A stretch of 64,000 bases of DNA from 1-14-0-10-45-29 sp041650255 (GCA_041650255.1 JBAZLL010000005.1:1-64000), one strand, 5' to 3'. Counted from the stretch's first letter, positions 26,352-36,388 are shown. Notes: generated by a model from the sequence alone, not told the origin. A program made the numbers and translations.

Positions 26352-27383
26352 ATGGGAAAGGGCAGTGGAATAAGCGAGGAAAAAGTGAGGATGGTTTTTG
26401 CAGCTGCAATAATCCTGTTTTTTGCATATATAATCGGTAGCGTTCTTTGGGGCTTTATAGGCGCACTTTTCATATCCGTATTTGCTTTTATCACGCTCAA
26501 TCCAATATACAAATGGTTGCGCCTGCGCAATATCGGAAAAACTCCGTCCGCTCTCTTAGCAATGCTTATCGGACTCATTGTAATCGGTATCCCTCTTATG
26601 ATAATTTGTGGCGTACTTTTCAACGAAACCCTAAGTATGCTAAATCAGGCAAACCTGAATCAATATGCCAGTGCGATTAGTAATAACGTATCCGTCATTT
26701 CAAAAAATATTCCGAATTTTACCTCGGACGACGAGCTTAAAAAAGAAATCGGGGCGGCGGTCTATTCTATTGTAAATTATTTCAAGGACGTGGTAATCGG
26801 CTCCATGCAAAATATCGGAGAGCTCATGATTCAATTGCTTGTTTCCGTCTTTGTGCTTTATTACCTGCTTGTTGCGGAAGAAAAACTGGCATCAATTTCC
26901 CGTTCAATGGTGCCATTTAGCAGTAAAAATACTGGCATCTTAGCCGCCGAGTTCAAAAAGATAACCTATTCTGCCCTGATAACAGTTGCCCTTATGGGGC
27001 TTTTGCAGGCATTACCCCTTACTCTCGTGTTCATCTATTTCGGGGTTCCGGGGGCGGTCTTTTGGGGTTTTGTGGCGCTCATAATGACGTGCGTTCCGTT
27101 CGTCGGCATTCCGGTAGTATGGATTCCAATCGCACTCGTGGAGGCGGCACAGCACAATAACGATGCGTTTGTCGGAATAGTTGTAGCCGGAATAATACTC
27201 GCAATCGTTGAAAACGTCAGACCGATTGCGCAAAAAATGATTGGAAAAGTGCACCCTCTTATTTCCATATTGGGAATAATCGTCGGGCTCAGCTACTTCG
27301 GAGTATTTGGCATAATTATCGGTCCACTCATTCTGAGCTATTGTGTGCTGATGCTAAAGATGTTCAAGGAAGAATATCTATAG
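26352..27383 (+). CDS. AI-2E family transporter (TqsA/YdiK-like)
   Basis: 343 residues from the ATG at 26352 (the frame is open back to a TTG at 26259, but GGGGGTAGC stands before 26352). About seven or eight membrane helices with a long soluble loop near residues 110-175, and the C-terminal motifs GVPGAVFWGFVALIMTCVPFVG and HPLISILGIIVGLSYFGVFGIIIGPL of the AI-2 exporter (UPF0118) family. Family members move autoinducer-2, Na+/H+ or other small solutes; the role here is unknown. The stop codon is TAG. Confidence 0.85.
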   Translation: MGKGSGISEEKVRMVFAAAIILFFAYIIGSVLWGFIGALFISVFAFITLNPIYKWLRLRNIGKTPSALLAMLIGLIVIGIPLMIICGVLFNETLSMLNQANLNQYASAISNNVSVISKNIPNFTSDDELKKEIGAAVYSIVNYFKDVVIGSMQNIGELMIQLLVSVFVLYYLLVAEEKLASISRSMVPFSSKNTGILAAEFKKITYSALITVALMGLLQALPLTLVFIYFGVPGAVFWGFVALIMTCVPFVGIPVVWIPIALVEAAQHNNDAFVGIVVAGIILAIVENVRPIAQKMIGKVHPLISILGIIVGLSYFGVFGIIIGPLILSYCVLMLKMFKEEYL

Positions 27384-27389
27384 ACTCTG

Positions 27390-27397
27390 TTTTTTTT
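27390..27397 (+). terminator. T-run after the AI-2E gene
   Basis: Eight T residues 7 nt after the stop, beginning a pyrimidine-rich tract of about 140 nt (to about 27530). Nothing else is seen in this 258-nt gap except the downstream TATA box. Confidence 0.5.
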
Positions 27398-27551
27398 CTT
27401 TCCCCCCTTTATTTTCCCCTATTTTTCTATTCATTTTTTCCTTATTTTTTCCATTTATTTTCCTTTTTGCATTTTTTCTTCTTTCGGATTTTCTTTTTCT
27501 TGCATTTTACTTTTTGCGCGATTTTTTGGTTTGCACTTTTGAAAACCTAAC

Positions 27552-27560
27552 CTATATAAG
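27552..27560 (+). promoter_or_regulatory. TATA box of the aminotransferase gene
   Basis: CTATATAAG preceded by AACCTAAC (a possible BRE). Transcription would start near 27580, leaving a 5' leader of about 60 nt before the ATG at 27642. Confidence 0.5.
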
Positions 27561-27641
27561 AATGCATTTTCCTAAGCTCTTTCATTACTGCGCAAAGCCT
27601 GAAATTCTTGTTGCAGTTTCATTTATTTATGCGGTGTTTGT

Positions 27642-28841
27642 ATGCATGTTTCAAAACGAACTCTCGGACTGGGAACAGAATCTGCTTTTGAGGTGCTTGC
27701 GCAGGTAAATAAAATGCGCAGTGAAGGCAAGGACATAATCAGTTTTTGCATCGGTCAGCCCGACTTTGATACGCCCGCGCATATCAAAAAAGCGGCAATA
27801 AGTGCAATTGACGAGGGAAAAACAGGCTATACCGATTCTGCAGGCGCGCTTCATGCACGCGAGGCAGTTGCCCGCTATCTTTCAAAAACCAGAAACATAG
27901 ATGTGAAACCGGACCACGTTGTGATTGCAAACGGCGCAAAGCCCTTCATTGCATATGCAATTGCCTGTACCACCGACCCCGGGCTTGGCGAAGAAGTGAT
28001 TTATCCGAATCCGGGCTATCCGATTTACGAATCCCAAATATCCGCACAGGGCGCGGTACCGATTCCGCTTCCTCTTGTGGAAAAAAAGAATTTCAGCTTT
28101 GAAATCAGCGAGCTTGAATCAAGAATAACCAAAAAAACCAAACTCCTTATTCTAAACACGCCCCAAAATCCGACGGGCGGCGTGCTCTCAAGGGAGGACC
28201 TTGAAGAAATAGCCGTTCTTGCAAAAAAGCACAATTTCTGGGTTTATGCAGACGAAGTTTACAGCCAGATAGTATATGGCAAAAAATTTGAGAGCATCGC
28301 ATCAATTGATGGAATGTACGAGCGCACCCTTATTTCAGACGGCGCGTCAAAGGCATATGCAATGACTGGCTGGAGAGTCGGCTTTGCGGCAAATGCCACA
28401 CTTGCACCTCACATTTCAAAATGGATTACAAATATTGAAGGCTGTGCAAACAACATGACTCAATATGCCCTAAAGCAGGCGCTTGAAGGACCCCATGATG
28501 AAACAATCAAAATGGTTGCAAGCTTTAAGGAGCGACGCGACCTTGTTGTAAAGCTCCTCAATGAGATTGAGGGTGTGAGCTGTCATCTTCCGGGCGGGGC
28601 ATTTTATGCATTTCCAAATGTTAGCGCCGCACTAAAAAATCTCAATCTGAAAAATTCAATTGAATTGCAGGAGCTTCTGATGCAAAACGGCGTCGCGGTT
28701 CTTGCAGATACTCATTTTGGCAGGCACAATCACGGAGACCATGACCATCACATACGCCTAAGCTATGCAACTTCAAAGGACAACATAATCAACGGAATTG
28801 CAAGAATGAAAAAAGTCATGGGCGAGAAAAAGCCAAAATAA
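27642..28841 (+). CDS. Class I/II aminotransferase (aspartate aminotransferase-like)
   Basis: 399 residues, fold-type I PLP enzyme of the AspB/AspC subgroup I-gamma. Motifs: ISFCIGQPDFDTPAHI near the start, NPGYPIYE, ILNTPQNPTGG, VYADEVYSQIVYG, the PLP lysine in SDGASKAYAMTGWRVGF, and the C-terminal arginine in HIRLSYATSKDNI. A His-rich loop (HFGRHNHGDHDHH) precedes that arginine, which is unusual for the family. It transfers amino groups between an amino acid and 2-oxoglutarate. The GGTG ribosome site lies before the ATG. Confidence 0.85.
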   Translation: MHVSKRTLGLGTESAFEVLAQVNKMRSEGKDIISFCIGQPDFDTPAHIKKAAISAIDEGKTGYTDSAGALHAREAVARYLSKTRNIDVKPDHVVIANGAKPFIAYAIACTTDPGLGEEVIYPNPGYPIYESQISAQGAVPIPLPLVEKKNFSFEISELESRITKKTKLLILNTPQNPTGGVLSREDLEEIAVLAKKHNFWVYADEVYSQIVYGKKFESIASIDGMYERTLISDGASKAYAMTGWRVGFAANATLAPHISKWITNIEGCANNMTQYALKQALEGPHDETIKMVASFKERRDLVVKLLNEIEGVSCHLPGGAFYAFPNVSAALKNLNLKNSIELQELLMQNGVAVLADTHFGRHNHGDHDHHIRLSYATSKDNIINGIARMKKVMGEKKPK

Positions 28842-28887
28842 TTTAGCAGTTTTTTTATTTTTCTTTATTCATATTCATGTGGTTTCT

Positions 28888-30885
28888 ATGGGAATAATCG
28901 GCAAAGACGCAGTGGAAGAAAAATATTCTATCGAGCAAATAAAACAAGCCGCAAACCAGATGCGCGGATATGTTCTCATTTCTCTTCATTGCGCCGGCTC
29001 CGGGCATTCCGGAGGTTGCCTTTCCATTATGGATATCGTTTCTTCTCTTTATTTGAAAGAAATGCGCCACAAACCATCCGAGCCGCAATGGGACGGGCGA
29101 GACAGACTCTTTTTCTCAACCGGGCACAAAGCCCCCGCATGGTACACTTCTCTTGGCTACTGCAATTATTTTGACATAAAGCAAACCGCAACACTACGCA
29201 AACTCGGAAGTCCGTTTCAAGGGCATCCCGACAAGAAAAAATGCAGTGGAATAGAATTGTCATGCGGCTCGCTCGGGCAGGGAATTTCCGTGGCAGTGGG
29301 CGATGCTCTTGCCGCTAAACTGGACAAAAAAGATTATCGCGTTTATTGCATAATGGGCGATGGCGAACAGCAGGAAGGGCAAGTATGGGAAGCCGCAATG
29401 GAGGCATCCCATTACAAGCTTGACAATCTCGTGGGAATAATTGACTTAAACATGCTTCAAATTGACGGAAAAACAAAAGACGTCATGAACATTGAGCCAA
29501 TCGTCGAGAAATACAAATCGTTCGGCTGGCACACAATAGACTGCGACGGACACGATATCAATTCAATTTTGGGCGCATTCGAAGAGGCTAAAAAAACAAA
29601 GGGAAAACCCTCCGTAATAATTGCGCGCACCATCAAGGGCAAAGGCGTAAGCTTTATGGAAAATCTGGCGGGCTGGCACGGAAAATCTCCGAACCTTGAC
29701 GAACTTAACCGTGCTCTCAAAGAGCTCGGAGCAGAAAATCTTCCAAAAGACGAAATGATTTTAATCTCAAAAAATTTCCAAAAAGAAATTGATGCAAAAA
29801 TAGAAGCTTCAATGCCCAAATTTTCAAAAAATTATTGGTGGAACGCCCAATCCGAAATGAAAGTTGAAATGAAACCAACCCGCATCGGATTCGGGGAAGA
29901 ACTTTGCGAAAATCAAAATCCAAACATAGTTGCATTGGGCGCGGACATCTCGGGTTCAATTTGCATCAACATGTTTTATGAAAATAAGCCCGAGCGCAAA
30001 AACCGATTCTTCTCAATGGGCATTGCAGAACAATCCGGCACCTGCGTTGCCGCTGGATTGGCAAAGGAGGGAAAAATTCCCTTCTTTGGAACTTATGGAG
30101 TGTTTGCGGCAGGCAGGGCGCTTGACCAAGTCCGCACAACCGTCGCTTACGGAAACTGGAATGTGAAAATTGCAGGTGCGCACGGCGGAATATCCGTAGG
30201 CGCAGACGGCGCAACCCATCAGGCTCTTGAGGAAATATTTCAAATCGCCGGGGTTCCAAACATGAATCTTCTGGTTCCCTGCGATTCAATAGAAACCCGC
30301 AAGGTAACTCATACAACGATTGAAATAAATGGTCCGTGTTATATTCGTTATGCGCGCGAAGCCACCCCGATAGTAACCAAAGAAAATACTCCTTACAAAT
30401 TCGCGGTTGCAACCATCATTCACTATATTGGTGCAAAACCACTTTTCACCGATGCATTTGAAACCTCCCTTTCCACCGACTCAAAAAACCAGAACGAGGA
30501 CATTAGCATTATTTCCTGCGGGCCAGAAGTTGCGGAAGCGATGCGAGCCGCATGGATTCTAAAAGAGGAATTTGCGATAAATGCACGAGTGATAAATCTT
30601 TCAACAGTCAAGCCTCTTGATAAAATTGCAATCTGCCGTGCGGCGGAGGAAACAGGTGCGGTTCTAAGTGTTGAAGAGCACCAAAAAGGAGGAATCGGAA
30701 ATCTCATATCATCAGCAATTCTCTCCTCTCATAATTTATCCAAAGTGCCCGTATTTGACATGATTGGAATAAACGATGAATTCGGAGAATCCGGCGCTCC
30801 ATGGGAACTTATTAAAAAATTCGGGCTTTCGGCAGAGCATATTGCAAAGAAGGCAAAAGAAATGGTTGACAAGAAAAAGAAATAG
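28888..30885 (+). CDS. tkt: Transketolase, full-length single chain
   Basis: About 665 residues in one chain. N-terminal TPP domain: AGSGHSGGCLSIMD, STGHKAPAWY, LSCGSLGQGISVAVG, IMGDGEQQEGQVWEAAM (GDG...NN-type TPP/Mg site), IARTIKGKGVSFME. Pyrimidine domain: MGIAEQSGTCVAAGLA with the catalytic Glu, and HGGISVGADGATHQALEE. C-terminal domain: IISCGPEVAEAM and SVEEHQKGGIGNL. It moves two-carbon units between sugar phosphates. Many archaea code this enzyme as two separate halves, so the fused form is notable. GTG 28879 is an alternative start. The stop codon is TAG. Confidence 0.9.
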   Translation: MGIIGKDAVEEKYSIEQIKQAANQMRGYVLISLHCAGSGHSGGCLSIMDIVSSLYLKEMRHKPSEPQWDGRDRLFFSTGHKAPAWYTSLGYCNYFDIKQTATLRKLGSPFQGHPDKKKCSGIELSCGSLGQGISVAVGDALAAKLDKKDYRVYCIMGDGEQQEGQVWEAAMEASHYKLDNLVGIIDLNMLQIDGKTKDVMNIEPIVEKYKSFGWHTIDCDGHDINSILGAFEEAKKTKGKPSVIIARTIKGKGVSFMENLAGWHGKSPNLDELNRALKELGAENLPKDEMILISKNFQKEIDAKIEASMPKFSKNYWWNAQSEMKVEMKPTRIGFGEELCENQNPNIVALGADISGSICINMFYENKPERKNRFFSMGIAEQSGTCVAAGLAKEGKIPFFGTYGVFAAGRALDQVRTTVAYGNWNVKIAGAHGGISVGADGATHQALEEIFQIAGVPNMNLLVPCDSIETRKVTHTTIEINGPCYIRYAREATPIVTKENTPYKFAVATIIHYIGAKPLFTDAFETSLSTDSKNQNEDISIISCGPEVAEAMRAAWILKEEFAINARVINLSTVKPLDKIAICRAAEETGAVLSVEEHQKGGIGNLISSAILSSHNLSKVPVFDMIGINDEFGESGAPWELIKKFGLSAEHIAKKAKEMVDKKKK

Positions 30886-30971
30886 TTTGCAAAAGAAAGC
30901 ATGGACTGACAAAACAGTTAAAGAGTAAGCCTGTAAGAGAAAGTCGCATAAAAAAATAAGCGGTGATTTTT

Positions 30972-31376
30972 ATGGCATTGAAAGGTTTTGTAGCGGATTT
31001 AGAAAATCAGACATTGAAAAATTCCGATTTTAGGCGTGTTCTCTATACCGGCAAGCACAGCCAACTTGTTCTGATGAATCTCAAGCCCGGCGAGGAAATC
31101 GGGATGGAAGTGCATTCTCATCTTGACCAGTTCTTTCGGTTTGAATCAGGGGATGGGGCGGTTTTCATAGATGGAAAACGGCACACAGTCCACGATGGCG
31201 ATTGTGCAATTGTTCCTGCTGGTGCAGAGCACAATGTTCTAAACACCTCTAAAAAATCGGAGCTGAAATTTTACACTATATATTCTCCACCAGAGCACAT
31301 TGACAAAACAATTCGGCACACGAAAAAGGACGCAGAAGAAATGCCTGAAGAATACGATGGCAAGCCGAGCGAATAA
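30972..31376 (+). CDS. Cupin domain protein
   Basis: 134 residues, a single conserved barrel. The first cupin motif is present as GEEIGMEVHSHLDQFFRFESG (two His, Glu replaced by Gln/Phe region) and the second as HTVHDGDCAIVPAGAEHNVLN with its His. Metal ligands of motif 1 (HSH) and motif 2 (H) are there, so metal binding is likely. Similar proteins act on sugars or as small dioxygenases, but this cannot be decided. The ribosome site GGTGAT before the ATG at 30972 sets the start over GTG 30963. Confidence 0.8.
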   Translation: MALKGFVADLENQTLKNSDFRRVLYTGKHSQLVLMNLKPGEEIGMEVHSHLDQFFRFESGDGAVFIDGKRHTVHDGDCAIVPAGAEHNVLNTSKKSELKFYTIYSPPEHIDKTIRHTKKDAEEMPEEYDGKPSE

Positions 31377-31507
31377 TCCGATTCAATAATTCTCAAACGC
31401 AGTAGCGGCTCCGAGCGCAAGTTCCAATCTGCTTTTTCTTTTTCTATTTTCATGCCCTTCACTTGCAAAAGTTTATTTACCTGCGCTTAATTCCCTTATC
31501 GATTCCT

Positions 31508-33928
31508 ATGGACTGCAAACCAACTTCCGAATTTAAGAAAATGTCCGTGCCCGCCACCCTCTCTCTTCTTGATACAAAAGAGGGCGGACTAAGCGAGAAG
31601 GAGGCATCAAGCCGGATTGAAAAATTCGGCTACAACGAAGTTCCCGAAAAAAAGGAAAATATTTTCGCAGAGCTTTTTTCGCATTTTTGGGGTCCAATCC
31701 CATGGCTTTTGGAAATTGCAACAATACTCTGTTATTTCGTAGGAAACAAAGTGGACGCTATAGTGCTCGCGCTTTTGGTTGTGCTCAACGGCTTGGTCGC
31801 ATTTTACAACGAGCACGATTCCAAAAAGGCCCTCATTCTCCTAAAGCACAAGCTCACAATCAAAACCCGGGTTCTTCGGGACAAAAATTGGAAAACCACT
31901 GAGGCCCGCGAGCTTGTGCCCGGCGACATAATATTAGTCGGATTGGGAGATGTGGTTCCTGCCGATGCAAAAATAATTTCAGGAAGCATTTCGGCAGACC
32001 AGGCGGCACTCACCGGCGAATCACTGCCTGTTGAGTTGCGCGACAACGACATCATTTTCACAGGTTCAATCATAAAACGCGGCGAAGTAAAATGCATCGT
32101 AATAAATACGGGCATGCGCACCTTTTTTGGAAAAACAGTGGAGCTTGTCAACATCGCAAAGCCAAAATCCAAGACGGAGGAAATAATGTTCACCCTCTCG
32201 CGCAATGTTTCCTATATCGGCGCGGTACTCTTTGTCGCTGTATTATTATACGCAATCTCAATTGACTCCACTCCCCTCACGATTCTCACATTTGCAATTC
32301 TTTTCATCGGAGGAGGAGTTCCCGCCGCTCTCCCAATGATGTTCACAATATCGCAGGCAAAGGGCGCAACCGACTTGTCAAAACGAAATATTTTAGTAAC
32401 AAAGCTTGACTCGCTTGAGAGCGCCGCTTCAGTGGAAGTAATCTGCCTTGACAAAACCGGCACAATCACAATGAACGAGCTTGAAGTGCGCGAGTCAATT
32501 CCCATCTTCAAATCCAGCCCCCAAGAAGTGCTTGCCCTTGCCGCTCTTGCATCAAATGACGCAAGCAAGGACGCAATAGATTCCGCAATAATCCGATATG
32601 CAAAAGCAAAAAATGCAAAGCTTGCAGGCTGTTCCCAAATTTCATACAAGCCCTTTGAGCCCGCCACAAAGCGCGCCGAAGGAATAGTAAAACAAAAGAC
32701 AAAGAAATTTGCAGTGATAAAAGGAGCGCCGCAAACCGTTATCTCTTTGTGCAAAGGCACCACCCGCGCGCAAAAAGACGCACTCGATAAAAAAGTGCAA
32801 GAGCTTTCCAAAAAAGGATGCCGCGCGCTCGCAATCGCAAAATCCGAATATGGAAAATTCAACAAGCTCACCCTTGTCGGAGTAATCGGGCTTGGAGATC
32901 CGCTTCGCCCGGATTCAAAAGAAACAATTTGTGCATTGCGCGAAGCCGGCATAAAACCGATAATGCTAACTGGTGACAATATTGCGGTCGCGCGTGAAAT
33001 CGCAATGCAGGCGGGCATTGGCTCGCGCATCGTGCGCATCAGCGAAATAAAATCGCTTCCTGAAAAAAAGCAATCGGACGCGGTGCTTACGTGCGACGGA
33101 ATTGCCGAAATATACCCAGAAGACAAATTCTGGGTTGTAAAACTTTTGCAGTCTCGCGGCAAAATAGTCGGCATGACCGGAGATGGGGTAAATGATGCTC
33201 CCGCTCTCAAGCAAGCCGAGCTTGGAATCGCGGTAAGCAGTTCAACCGATGTTGCAAAAGCCGCCGCAAGCATGGTGCTAACTGAGCCTGGCACAAAAGA
33301 CATATTGGAAGCCGTGCGCGTAAGCCGGGAAGCATTTCAACGAATGCTCACTTGGACTTTGAAGAAAATTTCGCGCTCCATTCAGTTTATGCTCATATTG
33401 CTTGTCGGATTTTTCCTCTTTCAGGACATCGTGGTCTCAATCACCGGACTTGTGTTCCTGATGATAATCAATGACTTTTTGACAATGACTTTGGCAATTG
33501 ACAATTCCCGCGCGTCAAAATCCCCGAATATGTGGAATCTCAAAAGTATTACAAAAGCCTCCGTGTTTGTAGGTGTGATATTTTTCCTGATAGAGCTTGT
33601 GATACTTTTGCTTGGTGTACACACCTTCAAGCTTGGGCTAACCGGAATACAAACCCTAATGCTCATCTCGCTTGTATATACCGGTCAGCTCGGCATATAC
33701 ATAGTTCGCGAGCGCGGGCATTTCTGGCAGTCATGGCCTCACGTATATGTGGCGTTTACGCTCTGGCTTGCCATCGTACTGGTTTCCTTGCTTGCGGTTT
33801 ATGGTGTTGGCATGGACAAACTGCCGCTGAAAGAAATAGGGCTGACATTTGCAATTTGCGCCGCATCCATTTTCCTCACGGACATTCCCAAACACTGGGC
33901 ATATAAAAAATTGGGAATTGGCTTCTAA
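31508..33928 (+). CDS. P-type H+-ATPase (P3A, plasma-membrane type)
   Basis: 806 residues from the ATG at 31508. P3A marks: short N-terminal domain with GLSEKEASSRIEKFGYNEVPE, HFWGPIPWLLEIA in helix 1, ALTGESLPVE, CLDKTGTITMNE and TGDGVNDAPALKQAELGIAV. The length and the LEIATILC helix are those of fungal, plant and archaeal proton pumps, which use ATP to expel H+. GTTTATTTA near 31470 gives a promoter about 30 nt upstream, so the message is nearly leaderless. Next to the other pumps it points to control of proton and cation gradients. Confidence 0.85.
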   Translation: MDCKPTSEFKKMSVPATLSLLDTKEGGLSEKEASSRIEKFGYNEVPEKKENIFAELFSHFWGPIPWLLEIATILCYFVGNKVDAIVLALLVVLNGLVAFYNEHDSKKALILLKHKLTIKTRVLRDKNWKTTEARELVPGDIILVGLGDVVPADAKIISGSISADQAALTGESLPVELRDNDIIFTGSIIKRGEVKCIVINTGMRTFFGKTVELVNIAKPKSKTEEIMFTLSRNVSYIGAVLFVAVLLYAISIDSTPLTILTFAILFIGGGVPAALPMMFTISQAKGATDLSKRNILVTKLDSLESAASVEVICLDKTGTITMNELEVRESIPIFKSSPQEVLALAALASNDASKDAIDSAIIRYAKAKNAKLAGCSQISYKPFEPATKRAEGIVKQKTKKFAVIKGAPQTVISLCKGTTRAQKDALDKKVQELSKKGCRALAIAKSEYGKFNKLTLVGVIGLGDPLRPDSKETICALREAGIKPIMLTGDNIAVAREIAMQAGIGSRIVRISEIKSLPEKKQSDAVLTCDGIAEIYPEDKFWVVKLLQSRGKIVGMTGDGVNDAPALKQAELGIAVSSSTDVAKAAASMVLTEPGTKDILEAVRVSREAFQRMLTWTLKKISRSIQFMLILLVGFFLFQDIVVSITGLVFLMIINDFLTMTLAIDNSRASKSPNMWNLKSITKASVFVGVIFFLIELVILLLGVHTFKLGLTGIQTLMLISLVYTGQLGIYIVRERGHFWQSWPHVYVAFTLWLAIVLVSLLAVYGVGMDKLPLKEIGLTFAICAASIFLTDIPKHWAYKKLGIGF

Positions 33929-34041
33929 GTGCGAAAAAGAATTTTTGGCATTGGCGCCAAACCAGTGCCCATTTTTAATTTTTAAAAAGCCGTTTCTGCC
34001 TTTAATTTTTTAAAAAGCCATTTTTTTTGCTTAATCATCCC

Positions 34042-34674
34042 CTAATCCTTCTTCTCAATCAGGCATTTTTTCAACAATTTGCATATCAATTCCTGCTCTT
34101 CTTTTTGTTCGGATGCGACTTCGCGTATCAATACAATCTCTTCAAGCCTCACTCCACCTTTTTCCCGCTGTCCCTTTATCGCAAACGCTTCAATTGATTT
34201 TCCATAATTTGGAATAATCAAATAAAGGGTGTCCGATTCAAACCGAGCGCCATCCGCTTCCTTTATCGCAAATCCATATCCTTTTTTCGCTTTGGCAACT
34301 ATCGCAGTATTGCCGCCGAACGGAAATTTAATAAAAGAAAAATCCATTTTCTCAAGCATATCCTTTGGCAAAACGGCCTCGTGCACCACGCTGTTTTTAT
34401 CGTACATTCTTATGCGGTAAGTTTCCCCTTCCTTTACAATACAATATTTATCGGCTATTATTGAATTTTCCTTTGTGCGTTTATACACGCACCTAATCTT
34501 CCATTGATTTGAAAAATCCCTTAGCGCTTCTTTGCTTATCTGCGCAATCGTATCCTGCCGGAAAACATTTTTATTAATCAATTCCACCGCCGGCTCTTTA
34601 GCATTCAAAGCAGAGTATTTGCCAATTAGTAATATCGGCAAAACTGTTGTTGCAATCTTGCGGCTAAGCTTCAT
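34042..34674 (-). CDS. Hypothetical protein with N-terminal hydrophobic segment
   Basis: 210 residues, not recognised. A short hydrophobic stretch (IATTVLPILLIG) follows a basic start and could be a signal or anchor. The rest is a mixed alpha/beta soluble protein with KCIVKEGETYRIRMYD, FIKFPFGGNTAIVAKAKKGYGFAI and a charged helical C-terminus. It lies downstream of the zinc-importer permease in the same direction with a gap of 58 nt, so may be the last gene of that transcript; a link with metal uptake is only positional. Confidence 0.6.
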   Translation of the reverse strand: MKLSRKIATTVLPILLIGKYSALNAKEPAVELINKNVFRQDTIAQISKEALRDFSNQWKIRCVYKRTKENSIIADKYCIVKEGETYRIRMYDKNSVVHEAVLPKDMLEKMDFSFIKFPFGGNTAIVAKAKKGYGFAIKEADGARFESDTLYLIIPNYGKSIEAFAIKGQREKGGVRLEEIVLIREVASEQKEEQELICKLLKKCLIEKKD

Positions 34675-34732
34675 CGCCTTTGTATATACACTAAAATTAT
34701 TAAGCCATTTTGGGCATACTCCGCGCTCTTTT

Positions 34733-35533
34733 CTATTTTGCTATTTTTTTGTATGCAAGCGTTGCCGCAAAAGTTGCAACCAGCACAAGAACAATTGCCC
34801 CTCCCGCCGCCAAATCAAAATAGTATGCAAGCACGAGCCCAACAATTACTGATGCAATTGAGAAGAGCATGGAAACAATAATTGTTTGCCTGAAATTTTT
34901 GCAAATCAAAAGTGCAATAGATGCGGGAATAACCATAAATGAGGAAACAAGAAGTATGCCTATTATTCTCATGGACAACACAACTGCAATCGCGGTCAGC
35001 ACAAGAAACATCGAGTTAAATCTTTCCACGGCAATTCCCGATGCGCGCGCCGATTCCTCATCAAATGTAATGTAAAAAAGCTCCTTGTAAAAAAGTGCAA
35101 GCACAACAAGAGTCACAATTCCAACTGTCAGTATAAGCAAAATGTCCACTTCGTTCACTGCCAGTATGCTTCCAAACAAATATGAAAAAAGATCGGTTCC
35201 AAATCCGTGCGAGAGACTTACGAGCACCACTCCCAGCGCAAGACCAAACGAAAATAAAATAGCAATGGCGGAATCGCTATACACTTTCATCTGCTTGAGC
35301 TTTTGTATTCCAAACGCCGACAAAACCGCAAAAACGAGCGCGGATAAAAGAGGATAAATTCCAAAAAACATGCCTGCCGCAATTCCGCCAAACGAAATAT
35401 GTGCAAGCCCGTCTCCCAAAAGAGCCATTCTTCTCAATACCAAAAATACTCCGATGCTTGCGCAAAGCATGGCTATGAGAATGCCGCCTATCATCGCCCT
35501 TTGCATAAATGTGTATTGCAAAAATTCAAGCAT
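34733..35533 (-). CDS. znuB: Zinc/manganese ABC transporter permease (ABC-3, ZnuB-like)
   Basis: 266 residues, about eight membrane helices of the ABC-3 family: QRAMIGGILIAMLCASIGVFLVLRRMALLGDGLAHISFGGIAAG, in pieces, is the classic ZnuB start. The central EESARASGIAVERF loop contacts the ATPase. It forms the membrane channel for Zn2+ or Mn2+ import. GTG 35539 is possible, but the ATG at 35533 has GGTG upstream. Third in the order solute-binding protein, ATPase, permease. Confidence 0.85.
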   Translation of the reverse strand: MLEFLQYTFMQRAMIGGILIAMLCASIGVFLVLRRMALLGDGLAHISFGGIAAGMFFGIYPLLSALVFAVLSAFGIQKLKQMKVYSDSAIAILFSFGLALGVVLVSLSHGFGTDLFSYLFGSILAVNEVDILLILTVGIVTLVVLALFYKELFYITFDEESARASGIAVERFNSMFLVLTAIAVVLSMRIIGILLVSSFMVIPASIALLICKNFRQTIIVSMLFSIASVIVGLVLAYYFDLAAGGAIVLVLVATFAATLAYKKIAK

Positions 35534-35593
35534 TTTCACGCACCAATTTCAAATCAACATATCAATATTTTCATATGCAAAATGTATCACATC

Positions 35594-36340
35594 TCAATCA
35601 TGATGATGTGGTACCCGCCTTTCATGCTCTTCTCCGCACTCGCAATTTGACTCCTTACAAATTCCTCTGGTTGTGCTGTGCACCGTAACGCCTGTATTCA
35701 CGCACATTATTTTTCCCGCATTCTTTGCAACCACTCCGACATCATGGGAAATAAGCACAAGTGTCATGCCCTTTTTATTCAACTGCTCAAGCAGGCGATA
35801 AAATTCATGCTGTGCCTTTTGGTCAACTCCAACCGTCGGCTCATCAAGTATGAGCAAATCAGGTTGGGCGCAAAGCGCTCGCGCAATGAAAACCCTCTGC
35901 TGTTGCCCACCGGACAAATCCCCGATTCTATTATCTTTCAAATCCAAAATGCCCGCAGTCTCAAGAGCATTTTCAACTATGTCATTATCCCCTTTGGAAA
36001 GCCCTTTTCCCAAACCTGCCTTTTGAATGCGTCCCATGCTCGCCACTTCAAAGACGCTTGCAGGAAAATTCTGGTTAAAGTTAGTGGCCTTTTGCGGCAC
36101 ATACCCAATTTTCCCCCAATCTCCAAACTCATTCATTTTCTTTGAGAAAATTTTAATGGTGCCAAAATCCGGCTTAATCAGTCCAAGCATTAATTTTACA
36201 ATCGTGGTTTTGCCCGCTCCATTGGGTCCAATCATCCCTACAAACTCCCCTTTTTCAATTGAGAACGACGCTTTTTTTATTGCCGGATGCTTTGCATAAG
36301 AAAATGTCACATTTTCAAATTCAACTATTTTTTCATGCAT
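35594..36340 (-). CDS. znuC: Zinc/manganese ABC transporter ATPase (ZnuC-like)
   Basis: 248 residues. Walker A GPNGAGKTTIV, Q-loop YVPQKATNFN, signature LSGGQQQRVFIARAL, Walker B LLILDEPTVGVD and H-loop ISHDVGV are intact. The C-terminus ends with a metal-ligand tail, NCECGEEHERRVPHHHD, often seen in ZnuC-type ATPases and possibly a zinc sensor. Couples ATP hydrolysis to metal import with the flanking permease and binding protein. Confidence 0.88.
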   Translation of the reverse strand: MHEKIVEFENVTFSYAKHPAIKKASFSIEKGEFVGMIGPNGAGKTTIVKLMLGLIKPDFGTIKIFSKKMNEFGDWGKIGYVPQKATNFNQNFPASVFEVASMGRIQKAGLGKGLSKGDNDIVENALETAGILDLKDNRIGDLSGGQQQRVFIARALCAQPDLLILDEPTVGVDQKAQHEFYRLLEQLNKKGMTLVLISHDVGVVAKNAGKIMCVNTGVTVHSTTRGICKESNCECGEEHERRVPHHHD

Positions 36341-36388
36341 AATTTAACCTTCATTTTCAAATAATATTTTTGCATCTATTGCATGTAC

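Noticed and set aside
32212..33303. A 363-codon open frame antisense to the H+-ATPase gene
   Set aside because: It lies wholly opposite a protein with intact P-type motifs, is Ser/Ala/Pro rich without a fold, and has no ribosome site. It is a shadow of the codon bias of the real gene.
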